Source: Puffinus mauretanicus
Taxonomy: Eukaryota > Chordata > Aves > Procellariiformes > Procellariidae
Direction of reading: 5' to 3'
Assembly: GCA_023333565.1 (NCBI GenBank)
Contig: JAJKFH010000374.1
Location: 2,418,001 to 2,482,000, forward strand
Length of the DNA: 64,000 nucleotides
In this document: positions 40,501 to 47,091 of the stretch, one piece after another
How positions within the stretch are numbered: position 1 is the first letter of the stretch
Layout of the letters: every line of letters begins with the position of its first letter
Notes under the pieces: model-generated
Told to the model about the DNA's origin: nothing
Database searches by the model: none
Seen by the model: the letters and a program-made list of their open reading frames with translations, nothing else
Made by a program: the position numbers and the translations under genes

Positions 40501-43404
40501 CCAGGTCATCAGGCAAGATCATGGTGATGTGCAGGTCTGGGGCCAAGCTAGGAGTGCAACTCAGGATCAGGTCTGGTGATGGTTACTACAGAGAGATTGG
40601 GCCCAGAAATCACCAAGAAGGTTCATAGTGGCACGTCAGCCCACAGGTTGGGGACCAGATAAATGAGGTCCATGGCTGGGCACCGGGACACCCTGTGACA
40701 ACTAGAGGTAGATACATCTCCAACATAACTGAGATTAAAGTCCCAGGCCTGGGCTTAAATGGAGCCCCTAAGCCTATGGGCAGAGGGCATGGGTGGAGAT
40801 CTCAGGTGAGGCTTGTCAAGGTCATTAAGGCCCATTACTGACCTCAGGGCCTATGACAGACACAAATGACACTGCAATCAGGTAACAGATGATCATGCTG
40901 GGGTAGCAGGAAGCCTGTAATATGATTTGGCTCTAAGGTATGTAAAGAAACTGCTGCATGGATGAAGAGATACCATTTTTTTCTGATTCTGAGCAACACC
41001 GAGAAGTGCGCATTCTTCCCAAGTTGCTCCAGCTTTACTGGCATGTCAGTAAGTACTGAGTATGCAACATCCTTGTTCTGCAAAGGACACACCACGCATA
41101 AGATTTTAAAGGTATTTTCTTTATAGCGTATTTACATCAAGATACAGATGCTAAGAAACAGAAAGCTAGGGTTTCCTGACCTGTGGAGAGGAAGAGAGAG
41201 GATGTGGCTGTTCCTCAGGCAAAGAATGCCAAAGGAAGAGAACTCAGGAAACATATAAACAGAATCAGTTCTGAGAAACGGCTTCATTTATCCAAGAAGA
41301 TTAAAGTTGGTATGATAGGAAGAATTATATACCTCTTCAGCAAGCCCCAAAACACACAGAACTTTATAAATCTCACAGGATTTCTATTATAACCACAAAA
41401 GGAGGCCCAAGAAAATAAAACATTGGCAGTGCTAAGGTTTATTATTGTAGAAAGGGCTAAAACTGGAATGAAGGCATATGAAGAGAGAGACAAATCCTGA
41501 GGAAATTAGCAGAGCATTATTAGCTTAACTTCTGTCACAGCTTCCCCCAAGTACTTCAATTAGAAAATGAACACAGTGTCATACCTAAAGACAAGCGTCG
41601 CAATATGCTCAGCATTATAGATTGCCAACAAAATCCGGAAGCTTGTCTCAAGACTTAAGAACCACCTTGTAGACAGACAAACTTTTCTATAGTTGTCTGT
41701 CTACATGCTTTTCTAAGCATGGAACACCTCTTAAAAAAAAAGAGATTTGATCTTTCAGATATAAAATAAATACCAGCTGAGCCTCTAACTCTCTTAAGAG
41801 TTTAAGGTGAAAGATTAAGAGTAAAATAAATCAGAAAGGAAGCTTTTAAATCTTTAACAGTCTAATAAAAACCCCAACTAGTGTGATCTCTTATCACATG
41901 TGGTAGATAAGAAGGAGAGATGAGGGTAGGATGTTAGACAGTAGACTGGGTCCAGAAAATCAGTCTAGTGTCGTCTCCCTGCAACACTTAAAGGAGGCAG
42001 GAAACTATTCCAGTTTCTATACAGGGGTGAGGACTTTGTCATTACCTTTCTCTCCCCAGGTAGAGAGTAAGGTTTGGCATCCTTTTGAGAGATACCATCT
42101 TCTCTCCTGCAACGTGGCCTCCTTCATGCTATAGCAGACGTCTCATGGGGAAAAGTGATTTAGCAAAGGCAAAGGATAAAATGGAGATGATTGGCAATGT
42201 TCTGACATGCAGTGAAACTCACTCCCTGCTCCCTTATCTTTGCAGCCATCACCGTACACCACAGCCCCCATATGCACACTTAGTAGCCACACTTCCACAT
42301 GTCTGAGCTGTCCCAGGCACAGACAAGATGCCTCAGCCATGATGCTCCTGACATTGAAGTATATTTTCTTTGGATATCTCACAGCTGTTCCTCTTTCTAC
42401 CCTTTGACTAGACTCTCCTCTGCTTGTGAAAGTGGACTTTGAAAGAATTTGGCTGCTGATGCCAGTGGGGAACTCCCACGAAGGCAAGGAAGTTGTGTGC
42501 AACTTGTTAGTGGGAAGGAACTTCTGTGTTCTGACCAGAATGTCACATTGTAAGTGATGTTACATGTGATGAAGCACAGACTTTCAAACTAAGGAACTAC
42601 CTTACCCTCTCCCACACAAATTCCTAAGGATGTCCACCCATTGACCATTATTTTCTGCTGATGATTTTTTTTAAATCTCTAACATGAAATAATGCAATGA
42701 TTACTTTAGTGTGTACGTAGACTATTCAAACAAAAAGAGACAGGAAAAGAATTACACAACTAAAGACAAATAATTAACTCAACTCCCTACAAACTTGCCT
42801 AAATTCCAGGACGCTTCAGACTACTGGCTAAAATAAATTATCTTTGGATCTTTTATGCAAATATACAGATGTATAGCTTGTACCATGATGTTGATTCACC
42901 ACATTTGATGTTTATTGTATTTGATACATATGCAGTGTTTTTGCAACAGCATTCATAATCTCATCTCCAAGGAACAATGCTGGAATGACAGCATTGAAGT
43001 CTAATCCCTCTTATTTAGCCATTTAAGTCACAGAAGCTGTTCTGCAGCAAATCTCCCTCCTATCAACCTGCTTATCTCTGGGGGAGGAAGAAAGCAAGCA
43101 AGCAGAAGAGTTTCCAGTACTTTGTTCCATTACCCACTGAAATTATAACACCAAGGAAATACATTTGCCACAAAGTTGGGTGCACACTCAGAAAAGCATT
43201 TGAAGTATCAGGTCTGGTGCCCCAAGCTGCATTTATCTGAAAGGAAGAGAAGTGAGGCCCTGTGAAATTCCATGTTACCTTTTTCTCCTGAGCAGTGAGA
43301 TTAGGGGTTCTCACGGGTGCATGGGGTATTCCTTTCCTCCGACCTCTGTTTTCAGGTAAAGGGTATAGAGGAAGGCCACGACAGATTTCCTTCAGGCTGG
43401 TCAT
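1..43404 (-). CDS. UROC1: UROC1, urocanate hydratase (19 of about 20 coding exons; 3' end outside window)
   Basis: Cytosolic urocanase converts urocanate plus water to 4-imidazolone-5-propionate, the second step of histidine breakdown, using tightly bound NAD+ as an electrophile. Nineteen minus-strand exons (43279-43404 down to 1227-1326) join to 1890 nt, 630 codons, with all intron phases matching and every boundary GT-AG. Residues follow mammalian UROC1 (about 676 aa, recalled) along the whole length. Visible motifs are GLGGMSG at 248-254 (NAD+ site), [10 protein letters not shown] at 341-350, RWVC at 450-453, [19 protein letters not shown] at 542-560 and HNGGGVGW at 590-597. The ATG at 43404 is the first after an in-frame TAG at 43489-43491 and has G at -3. 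The missing final exon should carry about 46 residues and was not found in 1-1226. The gene appears functional. The family call is very secure. Confidence 0.97.
1227..1326 (-). CDS. UROC1: UROC1 coding exon 19 (residues 597-630), last one inside the window
   Basis: It completes Trp597 and encodes [20 protein letters not shown], then [13 protein letters not shown]. The acceptor is TTTTTCAG and the donor GGA|GTAAGC, phase 0. The family continues with about 46 residues beginning near VARRCW. No such exon is seen in 1-1226, so the gene is cut by the window edge. Confidence 0.96.
1484..1509 (+). repeat. Poly(A)26 run (poly(T) on the UROC1 strand)
   Basis: An uninterrupted run of 26 A lies about 157 nt upstream of the exon 19 acceptor when read on the transcribed strand, where it is a long U tract. 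No SINE body was recognised next to it. Confidence 0.9.
4563..4615. other. CpG-dense interrupted hairpin with a kappaB-like loop
   Basis: GCCGTGG (4568-4574) pairs with CCACGGC (4594-4600). Flanking GTCGT (4563-4567) pairs with ACGAC (4611-4615) across a 10-base bulge. The loop holds GGGGCTCTCC (4581-4590), fitting the NF-kappaB consensus GGGRNNYYCC. Several CpGs cluster here inside an AT-rich intron. Function is unknown. Confidence 0.5.
6590..6671 (-). CDS. UROC1: UROC1 coding exon 18 (residues 570-597 start)
   Basis: The split codon completes Asp570. The exon then encodes [20 protein letters not shown] and NGGGVG, ending TG|GTAAGA within Trp597. The glycine-rich HNGGGVGW is nearly invariant in urocanases. 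Confidence 0.96.
6672..9543 (-). other. UROC1 intron 17
   Basis: A 2.9-kb intron. A plus-strand open stretch at 6768-7292 has no recognisable domain and is treated as chance. A small perfect inverted repeat lies at 7356-7375. Nothing else was seen. Confidence 0.85.
9544..9643 (-). CDS. UROC1: UROC1 coding exon 17 (residues 537-570 start)
   Basis: It encodes [20 protein letters not shown], then [26 protein letters not shown] and the ETSN motif belong to the conserved C-terminal core. It is bounded by TTTGCAG and CAG|GTCAGC, phase 1. Confidence 0.96.
9644..11385 (-). other. UROC1 intron 16
   Basis: A 1.7-kb AT-rich intron with short homopolymer runs (for example the T run near 10410). No repeat family or gene was recognised. 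Confidence 0.85.
11386..11484 (-). CDS. UROC1: UROC1 coding exon 16 (residues 504-536)
   Basis: It encodes [20 protein letters not shown], then [13 protein letters not shown]. The [10 protein letters not shown] motif is a strong urocanase marker. The acceptor is TTCCAG and the donor AAG|GTTTGT, a less usual +3/+4 but still GT. Confidence 0.95.
11485..12430 (-). other. UROC1 intron 15
   Basis: A 0.95-kb intron. Nothing was recognised in it. Confidence 0.85.
12431..12501 (-). CDS. UROC1: UROC1 coding exon 15 (residues 480-503)
   Basis: The acceptor TTGCAAG is followed by TG, completing Val480, then [20 protein letters not shown] and HSL. The DNIRWIREA motif is conserved. The first residues (STSVKQQ) differ from the mammalian VKVSVKLQ pattern I recall. 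The donor is TTG|GTAAGT, phase 0. Confidence 0.93.
12502..17248 (-). other. UROC1 intron 14
   Basis: A 4.7-kb intron containing a short minus-strand CR1 fragment (13799-13910) and a GATA-type palindrome at 13191-13211 (TTAGATA and TATCTAA arms). The remainder is unremarkable. Confidence 0.85.
13799..13910 (-). mobile_element. CR1 LINE 3'-end fragment, minus strand
   Basis: The plus strand shows GAATCATAGAATCATAGAAT followed by GGATCATCTGGTCCAACC, the reverse complement of the avian CR1 3' terminus with its tandem ATTCTATG octamers. It then runs about 75 bp into CR1 3' UTR-like sequence and stops. It is too short to encode anything. It has the same orientation as UROC1. Confidence 0.8.
17249..17370 (-). 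CDS. UROC1: UROC1 coding exon 14 (residues 439-480 start; RWVC segment)
   Basis: It encodes [20 protein letters not shown], then [15 protein letters not shown] and SIRQG. Cys453 in RWVCTSGD aligns, from family knowledge, with the cysteine in the bacterial urocanase signature near the active site. The donor is GAG|GTAAGA, phase 1, with the Val480 codon split. Confidence 0.95.
17371..18802 (-). other. UROC1 intron 13
   Basis: A 1.4-kb intron with no recognised repeat or gene. Confidence 0.85.
18803..18875 (-). CDS. UROC1: UROC1 coding exon 13 (residues 415-439 start)
   Basis: It completes Gly415 and encodes [20 protein letters not shown] then HIM. It ends GG|GTATGT in phase 2, within Gly439. 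Only 255 bp of intron separates it from exon 12. Confidence 0.95.
19131..19228 (-). CDS. UROC1: UROC1 coding exon 12 (residues 382-415 start)
   Basis: It completes Ser382 and encodes [20 protein letters not shown], then [12 protein letters not shown]. It ends GCTG|GTGAGT, phase 1. The [13 protein letters not shown] motif is a urocanase hallmark. Confidence 0.96.
19229..20691 (-). other. UROC1 intron 11
   Basis: A 1.46-kb intron with no recognised repeat or gene. Confidence 0.85.
20692..20871 (-). CDS. UROC1: UROC1 coding exon 11 (residues 322-382 start)
   Basis: It encodes [12 protein letters not shown], then [20 protein letters not shown] and the helical segment ending TLVQE. The [10 protein letters not shown] and GGYYP elements are active-site family motifs. 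Residue 351 is Ser, where I recall Asn in mammals (NPFNGG). The donor AG|GTAAAT leaves phase 2. Confidence 0.96.
20872..21592 (-). other. UROC1 intron 10
   Basis: A 0.72-kb intron. Nothing was recognised. Confidence 0.85.
21593..21655 (-). CDS. UROC1: UROC1 coding exon 10 (residues 301-322 start)
   Basis: It completes Arg301 and encodes [20 protein letters not shown], ending TG|GTAAGT in phase 2 within Trp322. The LGYHGN motif is conserved in the family. Confidence 0.95.
21656..22144 (-). other. UROC1 intron 9
   Basis: A 0.49-kb intron. Nothing was recognised. Confidence 0.85.
22145..22233 (-). CDS. UROC1: UROC1 coding exon 9 (residues 272-301 start)
   Basis: It encodes [19 protein letters not shown] and LDHCIARL. 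The exon ends AG|GTATGA in phase 2, so Arg301 is split. The acceptor is CTCTTAG. Confidence 0.95.
22234..25972 (-). other. UROC1 intron 8
   Basis: A 3.7-kb AT-rich intron. The only structure noted is the tandem/inverted AT repeat at 24240-24285. No gene was recognised. Confidence 0.85.
24240..24285. repeat. Tandem 15-mer plus inverted copy (AT-rich hairpin)
   Basis: ATAATTTATTCAATA occurs twice in tandem (24240-24254, 24255-24269). The second copy is followed by its inverse: AATTTATTCAAT (24257-24268) and ATTGAATAAATT (24274-24285) form perfect 12-bp arms around a 5-base loop. Confidence 0.85.
25973..26116 (-). CDS. UROC1: UROC1 coding exon 8 (residues 224-271, NAD+-binding glycine motif)
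   Basis: It encodes [11 protein letters not shown], then [20 protein letters not shown] and [11 protein letters not shown]. The GLGGMSG at 248-254 is the dinucleotide-binding loop of the Rossmann-like domain. It is bounded by CAG and GAG|GTGAGA, phase 0. Confidence 0.97.
26117..26695 (-). other. UROC1 intron 7
   Basis: A 0.58-kb intron. Nothing was recognised. Confidence 0.85.
26696..26762 (-). CDS. UROC1: UROC1 coding exon 7 (residues 201-223)
   Basis: It encodes [20 protein letters not shown] then TV, the urocanase core segment lining the cofactor and substrate site. The acceptor is TTGCTAG and the donor GTG|GTAAGA, phase 0 at the 3' side. Confidence 0.97.
27318..28180 (+). mobile_element. 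CR1 LINE, 5'-truncated, with C-terminal reverse-transcriptase remnant
   Basis: This is a chicken-repeat-1 type non-LTR retrotransposon copy. The body is GC-richer than the intron around it. It reads in frame through [19 protein letters not shown], then [39 protein letters not shown] and [14 protein letters not shown], the familiar C-terminal part of CR1 ORF2 beyond the RT catalytic motifs. The frame ends at 27956. The homologous reading resumes in another frame from about 27902 ([33 protein letters not shown]). The 3' end is the avian CR1 tail with ATTCTATG/ATTCTAAG repeats finishing at 28180. The 5' limit is approximate. The copy is dead. Confidence 0.93.
27325..28138 (+). pseudogene. CR1 ORF2 (endonuclease/reverse transcriptase) C-terminal remnant, frameshifted
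   Basis: Only the last 270 or so codons of the element's polyprotein remain. The catalytic YxDD region and the endonuclease domain are missing through 5' truncation. A one-base loss near 27920-27926 shifts the frame and gives a stop at 27954-27956, while homology continues to about 28138. The antisense open stretch at 27261-27761 is a shadow of this coding sequence. Confidence 0.85.
28611..28672 (-). CDS. UROC1: UROC1 coding exon 6 (residues 181-201 start)
   Basis: It encodes [20 protein letters not shown] and ends AAT|GTAAGA in phase 2. The Met201 codon is completed by the first base of exon 7. The acceptor is TTCTTAG. Confidence 0.95.
28673..29343 (-). other. UROC1 intron 5
   Basis: A 0.67-kb intron. 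Nothing was recognised. Confidence 0.85.
29344..29472 (-). CDS. UROC1: UROC1 coding exon 5 (residues 138-180)
   Basis: It encodes the [20 protein letters not shown] block followed by [10 protein letters not shown], strongly conserved in urocanases. The acceptor is CTTTCAG and the donor ATG|GTAGGT, phase 0. Confidence 0.97.
29473..32625 (-). other. UROC1 intron 4
   Basis: A 3.15-kb intron with a T14 run near 32197-32210. No gene or repeat family was recognised. Confidence 0.85.
32626..32685 (-). CDS. UROC1: UROC1 coding exon 4 (residues 118-137)
   Basis: This 60-bp exon encodes [20 protein letters not shown], one of the most conserved stretches of urocanase (the TYGGNG motif). It is bounded by TTTTTCAG and CAG|GTAGGA, phase 0 on both sides. 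Confidence 0.97.
32686..33791 (-). other. UROC1 intron 3
   Basis: A 1.1-kb intron. Nothing was recognised. Confidence 0.85.
33792..33885 (-). CDS. UROC1: UROC1 coding exon 3 (residues 86-117)
   Basis: The acceptor TTTCAG is followed by A, completing Arg86, then [15 protein letters not shown] and [12 protein letters not shown]. The donor is CAG|GTAAGG, phase 0. The 94-bp length fits the phase change from 2 to 0. Confidence 0.96.
33886..36600 (-). other. UROC1 intron 2
   Basis: A 2.7-kb intron with short A runs near 34021. No gene was recognised. Open stretches at 36129-36425 lack any family resemblance. Confidence 0.85.
36601..36731 (-). CDS. UROC1: UROC1 coding exon 2 (residues 43-86)
   Basis: The acceptor is GGCAG and the donor is GAG|GTAAGT. 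The exon encodes [13 protein letters not shown], then [13 protein letters not shown], then PDIEM, and leaves two bases (AG) for an Arg codon completed by exon 3 (phase 2). These segments match urocanase family positions after the N-terminal tail. Confidence 0.96.
36732..43278 (-). other. UROC1 intron 1
   Basis: At 6.5 kb this is the largest UROC1 intron. It is AT-rich except for a GC-rich, CAGG-rich block at about 40350-40860. No coding exon was recognised between exons 1 and 2, and the phases (0 to 0) leave no gap. Confidence 0.85.
40350..40860. repeat. GC-rich CAGG-rich block, possible old dispersed repeat
   Basis: The base composition shifts sharply from the surrounding AT-rich intron. 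Imperfect echoes occur inside it (CAGGTCTGG at 40532-40540 and 40568-40576, each near a TGGTGATG). No reading frame of interest was seen and the repeat family was not identified. Confidence 0.35.
43279..43404 (-). CDS. UROC1: UROC1 coding exon 1 (residues 1-42)
   Basis: The exon opens with ATG at 43404 and contains [19 protein letters not shown], the diagnostic amino terminus of animal urocanase. It ends AAG|GTAACA, phase 0. An in-frame TAG lies 29 codons upstream with no intervening ATG, so the start is well fixed. Confidence 0.95.
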
Positions 43405-43660
43405 AGCTGCTGAGGAAATACGAGGAGGAAAAGCAAGGCAAACTGAGATACAAGGAACCGGGAACGAAGGGTGCAGGCAAGCAAGATGCTAGGCAATTCA
43501 GACGTATCACCACTCCGGGATGATGTCGAAGAGGACAGCCTGTCCTCTGGCTTTTGCAAACAGACTTGTCAAGCAGACAGGGCAGGTGGCACAGGTGACA
43601 CACCTCCCCCTCTGTGCCATGCCATTGGCTCTTCCCTCCTCCCCCAAAATGAATGATTCA
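43405..43660 (-). promoter_or_regulatory. Probable UROC1 5' UTR and proximal promoter
   Basis: The sequence just upstream of the UROC1 ATG is not a CpG island. It has an inverted CCAAT box (ATTGG at 43624-43628) and a TGTTTGC FOXA-type site (43556-43562, minus strand), compatible with the liver expression known for UROC1. No clear TATA box was seen and the TSS was not located. Confidence 0.35.
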
Positions 43661-45384
43661 CAGTTTTGCTGTTTATTCTCTGGGTGCTTTGTCAGCTGGT
43701 GCTGTGCTAAGCCACTAGAGCAAACTCAGTCACTTTCCGAATCATCTGATTCCCCCAATGTCCTAGTGAGAGTCATGGTCTGGAGCATGAACTTTGCCTC
43801 AGAGCTCAAGGATTGTGCATTTACATTTCTATAGTTTAGGAACTATAACGAAATTTAATAATTATTATTCACGTCACTGTTCATACACACTGTTCAGCTA
43901 AGATGGGCATTCTCTTTTTGACACCTCTACTAGGTATGAGCTGTTCCTCAGATCTCATCAATTCATCTTCTAGACAACAGTGGCTGTCAATGATAACAGC
44001 AAAATTTCCCCCTTAGGTGTAGCTCCGCTTAGCTCACAGGCATGAATGGATTTTAGCAGTATTAAACTGGAAACGTACTCATTAGCACTGCTAGTGATTT
44101 TCTCAAGACAGGCAATAATTGGGAGGAAGAATTAAGGCTTTCAGTTCTAAGTCACTTTTATACCCTATGGTCAACAACTAGAAAGTCTTATGGTACTGCC
44201 ATCCAGACATCACAAGTAAATTAATATACTTTGGTTTTCCACTTATAGTGCAACATGAACTTTGCTCTCCATTTTGAGTTGTTGTTTAAATTATACAGGA
44301 GCTTCTTGACCTTTATTACATCCATGGAACTACAACTCTTGGCCAGGGAATTTTCTCAAGTGCCACAGTTCAAGCCTGGTGAATTAACTGGGAGAAACAT
44401 TTCAGTTAGGAATGAACCTAAAACCTGGGAATATAAAAATACGGCATTTTCCCACAAAGGCAGCAATCAACAAGCAATGACAACAAAGCACAATTATTAA
44501 ATGACAGCATCTCATTAATGTCACATTGGCTTTAGCTCTAGGACATACTGCACATCCCCAGCTCCCACTGAAGATGCTCGAGTTGAAAGAACTCAGAACA
44601 TCCCAGGGGAGCTGAGCGTACAGCAGACTCAAACCCTCTGAAGGATACTAACTGTCATTTATGTCAGGAGAATTTTGTTTTGTAATTATACAGTATTTTA
44701 GCTGTTTTCAAACAAAAGGCAAAGACAAAAAAGAGAAGGAAAAGTCTCCTTCGCATTTTAAAATTTTTTATTGGGTATTCTTATTAAAAACATACAGAAA
44801 AGGAAGATAAGGGTAAAGTCAGAAAATTCTACCCCAAAACCTAGCTAAATAACACTGCCTTACATAAACACTCCCACCCCAAAGGGAAATAAATCTTTCC
44901 TTATTCTCCTTTGTATGACCCACGTTCTCCAAATCCCTCTAAGGTCTGATCCTGTGCACACAAGGGCACAAGAATAACCTCGTCTACATTTGGACTCCCA
45001 TTGCACCTGCTTCCCTCTGTGACATCAAGCAGAAGTTAATGGCGTTACACTGCTGTGAAAGCTGAAGAAAGAGAGAATGAAGCTGCGGGGGGAATTCACT
45101 CTCTAAATTAAAATTATTTCTAGGGCTGAGCACTTTCACCCCCTGATCGCTACATGCTGAAGCCTCTCTGGGTCCCTGGGAGCTTTGTGTTGGAGTCACC
45201 TGAGCAAATCCGACTTCAGGGACATGCCCGGTGTTGGCTGGGGCAGACACGTGTGTCAGTGGTGCCAGAGCAGACACCCCTGCTTCTCTGGGAAGTCACA
45301 AGTCCCCTCGCTGCCTGGCTTGTCCCAGCTCATGTCTGTGATTATGGACAGAAACGCGATGTATGTGCCCGTTTGTACACCGCG
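43661..45384. other. Divergent intergenic spacer
   Basis: AT-rich to about 44,950, then rising in GC toward the CpG island. No exon or repeat family was recognised. Confidence 0.7.
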
Positions 45385-45591
45385 TGAGCCATACCTAAAC
45401 CAAACCCCAAAGCCACCCCGCTCTCCCCACGCCCTGGGGCTGCCTTGTGGGTGCCTGGGCGGGGGCTGTGTCCCGGGGCGCCGGGCAGTGCCCCGCTGCA
45501 GGGCAGGTGTCATGTGCCGGGCGGCCTGGCAGAGGGTGCTGCAGGGAGAGCAGGCACCAGCCGGGCGGGCTGCGCGGGCTGCCCCCGCCCT

Positions 45592-45655
45592 GCGCGCACA
45601 CACACGCACGCACACACACACACACACGCGCGCACATAAACGCACACGCACGCAC
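45592..45655. repeat. (CA)n/(CG) mixed microsatellite
   Basis: Alternating purine-pyrimidine CA repeats are interspersed with CGCG and GCAC steps, a sequence type prone to Z-DNA, within the CpG island. Confidence 0.9.
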
Positions 45656-46007
45656 CGGCTCCTGGAGGAGAAGATGCGGCTGGAAAACAACGCCTGCATC
45701 TGAGCGCAACAAGGACCAGCCCAGCCGACGAGGAGGTGCGGAACCGAGCCATCCTCCTCCTCCTCCACCACCCTAAAAAAAAAAAAAAAAGCACATATAA
45801 AGAACAGGAAGAAGATCACATGTTATAATAATCCCCTTTGCAGCCAGACAGGACCAGAGAGGAGAACTGCCCAGTTAGGACTGAGAGATGTGCTAGAGGC
45901 TGAAAGGGAGGCAGAGACAAAACTTGAAGATAACTAACCTGCCTCGGGAGGGAAGGAAACCCCCAGCCCTGAGCCTTGCTGTAGCAGGAGGGAGGAAGGA
46001 TCCTCTA

Positions 46008-46028
46008 CCCCCCCACCCCCCCACCCCC
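46008..46028 (-). repeat. C7-A-C7-A-C5 tract (G-quadruplex candidate on minus strand)
   Basis: Three long C runs are separated by single A residues, with further C runs just downstream. On the minus strand these are G7, G7 and G5 runs with one-base loops, favourable for a quadruplex. Confidence 0.7.
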
Positions 46029-46530
46029 GCCTTTTTTCCCCTCTCGCCTGGGCGCTGGGCATTGCACCTCCACCCCAGGAGAGCAGCCCCCTGCCCGAGC
46101 CTGCCCTCCTGCCCCTCCCCGCGAACCGCAGCCCCTAAATCGTGGGCAGGAGCCGCGGTCCAGCAGCAGAGACGGCAAGGGATTTCCCAGGCACCGGCAC
46201 CGGCGAGCTGGCGTTGGGTTTGTTTTTTACTCTTATTCCCCGGCGCTCGCTGTGCGAAGCAAATCCCCTGGAGGTGGGAGAGAAGTGGCTTCCGTGACAG
46301 CGGAGGGAGGAGGGAAATAAAATAAAATAAAACAAACCAAAATAAAAAGAGAGAAGAGCCAAGAAAGCACTTGCTTCTCATCATCTCTCAGGGAGAAACG
46401 CCAGCTCTGTTCTTCTTATGACCCTCTGCTGCAGGGAGCAAAGGGAAAGAAGGTACTGGGGTAGAGCTCCTAACAAAGCAGGGTTCACGCTGCCCGGACC
46501 CCATCGCTACCCCGCTTAGCAGCAGGCTGC

Positions 46531-46566
46531 GGGAGGTGCGAGGGGGGGTAGGGAAGGTTGCCAGGG
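46531..46566 (+). repeat. G-run cluster (G-quadruplex candidate on plus strand)
   Basis: GGG, G7, GGG and G5 runs lie within 36 bases, about 460 bases upstream of the netrin-like ATG and possibly inside its 5' UTR. Confidence 0.6.
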
Positions 46567-47024
46567 GGAACCAGGCAAAGCCAAAACGAAGCTCCACCAA
46601 AAGCAAGGAGCAGAAATGAAAGTTTCAAAATAGCATCTGAACAACTGCAAAGGACCGGACCGAGGAGAGCTTTCCACATCGCATCAGCCCTTGATGGTGC
46701 ATTCGAGGGGCTGCATCAGGGATGTGAACGTCCCCAGCCTGCTGCATGGAGAGGGGTAAAGACACAGAAAATCCTTGTTATTTATTTATTTATTGGAAGC
46801 AATGTACGGGTGACACCCAGAAGGCATCTGAGCCCTCAAAAAAAAAACCACCTCTGGACCTAAATGAGAACAAGAAGAATGAGACAGCAGCCTTGACCCC
46901 TACACTGAGAGGAAGGTGAGCGGAAAGAAAGAAAGAAAATACAGAAAAGCCATGCAAGCACCAAACCTGTAGATTACTGCAGCTCTTTTTTGCTTCACTG
47001 AGGACAGATATTTTACTGACAGCC

Positions 47025-47091
47025 ATGCAGCATAAAGGCATCATGCTGATTGTGTTCTTGGAATATTTTATTTCTGGCCATGGGGAAGCAG
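47025..47091 (+). CDS. Netrin-4-like exon 1, coding part (signal peptide, residues 1-22)
   Basis: ATG at 47025 with G at -3 begins MQHKGIMLIVFLEYFISGHG, then EA. The exon ends GCAG|GTAAGC, phase 1, and the split codon becomes Asp23 with exon 2. A second in-frame Met lies at residue 7. The open frame onto exon 2 and the hydrophobic core support this exon, though it cannot be confirmed by homology. Confidence 0.75.

Larger units (their letters stand above)
45385..46740 (+). promoter_or_regulatory. CpG island / presumptive promoter and 5' UTR of the netrin-4-like gene
   Basis: This is a strongly GC- and CpG-rich stretch in an otherwise AT-rich window, ending a few hundred bases before the signal-peptide ATG at 47025. 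It contains many open frames on both strands, as expected from GC bias, none with a recognised domain. The TSS is not defined. A CATATAAAG-like element lies near 45793. Confidence 0.65.

Noticed and set aside
42143..42502. 119-codon minus-strand open stretch in UROC1 intron 1
   Set aside because: Exons 1 and 2 join in frame without it, and it has no urocanase similarity.
45185..46384. Several long open frames on both strands of the CpG island
   Set aside because: GC-rich sequence suppresses stop codons. The peptides are repeat-derived (His/Thr from CA repeats, Pro-rich) with no domains.
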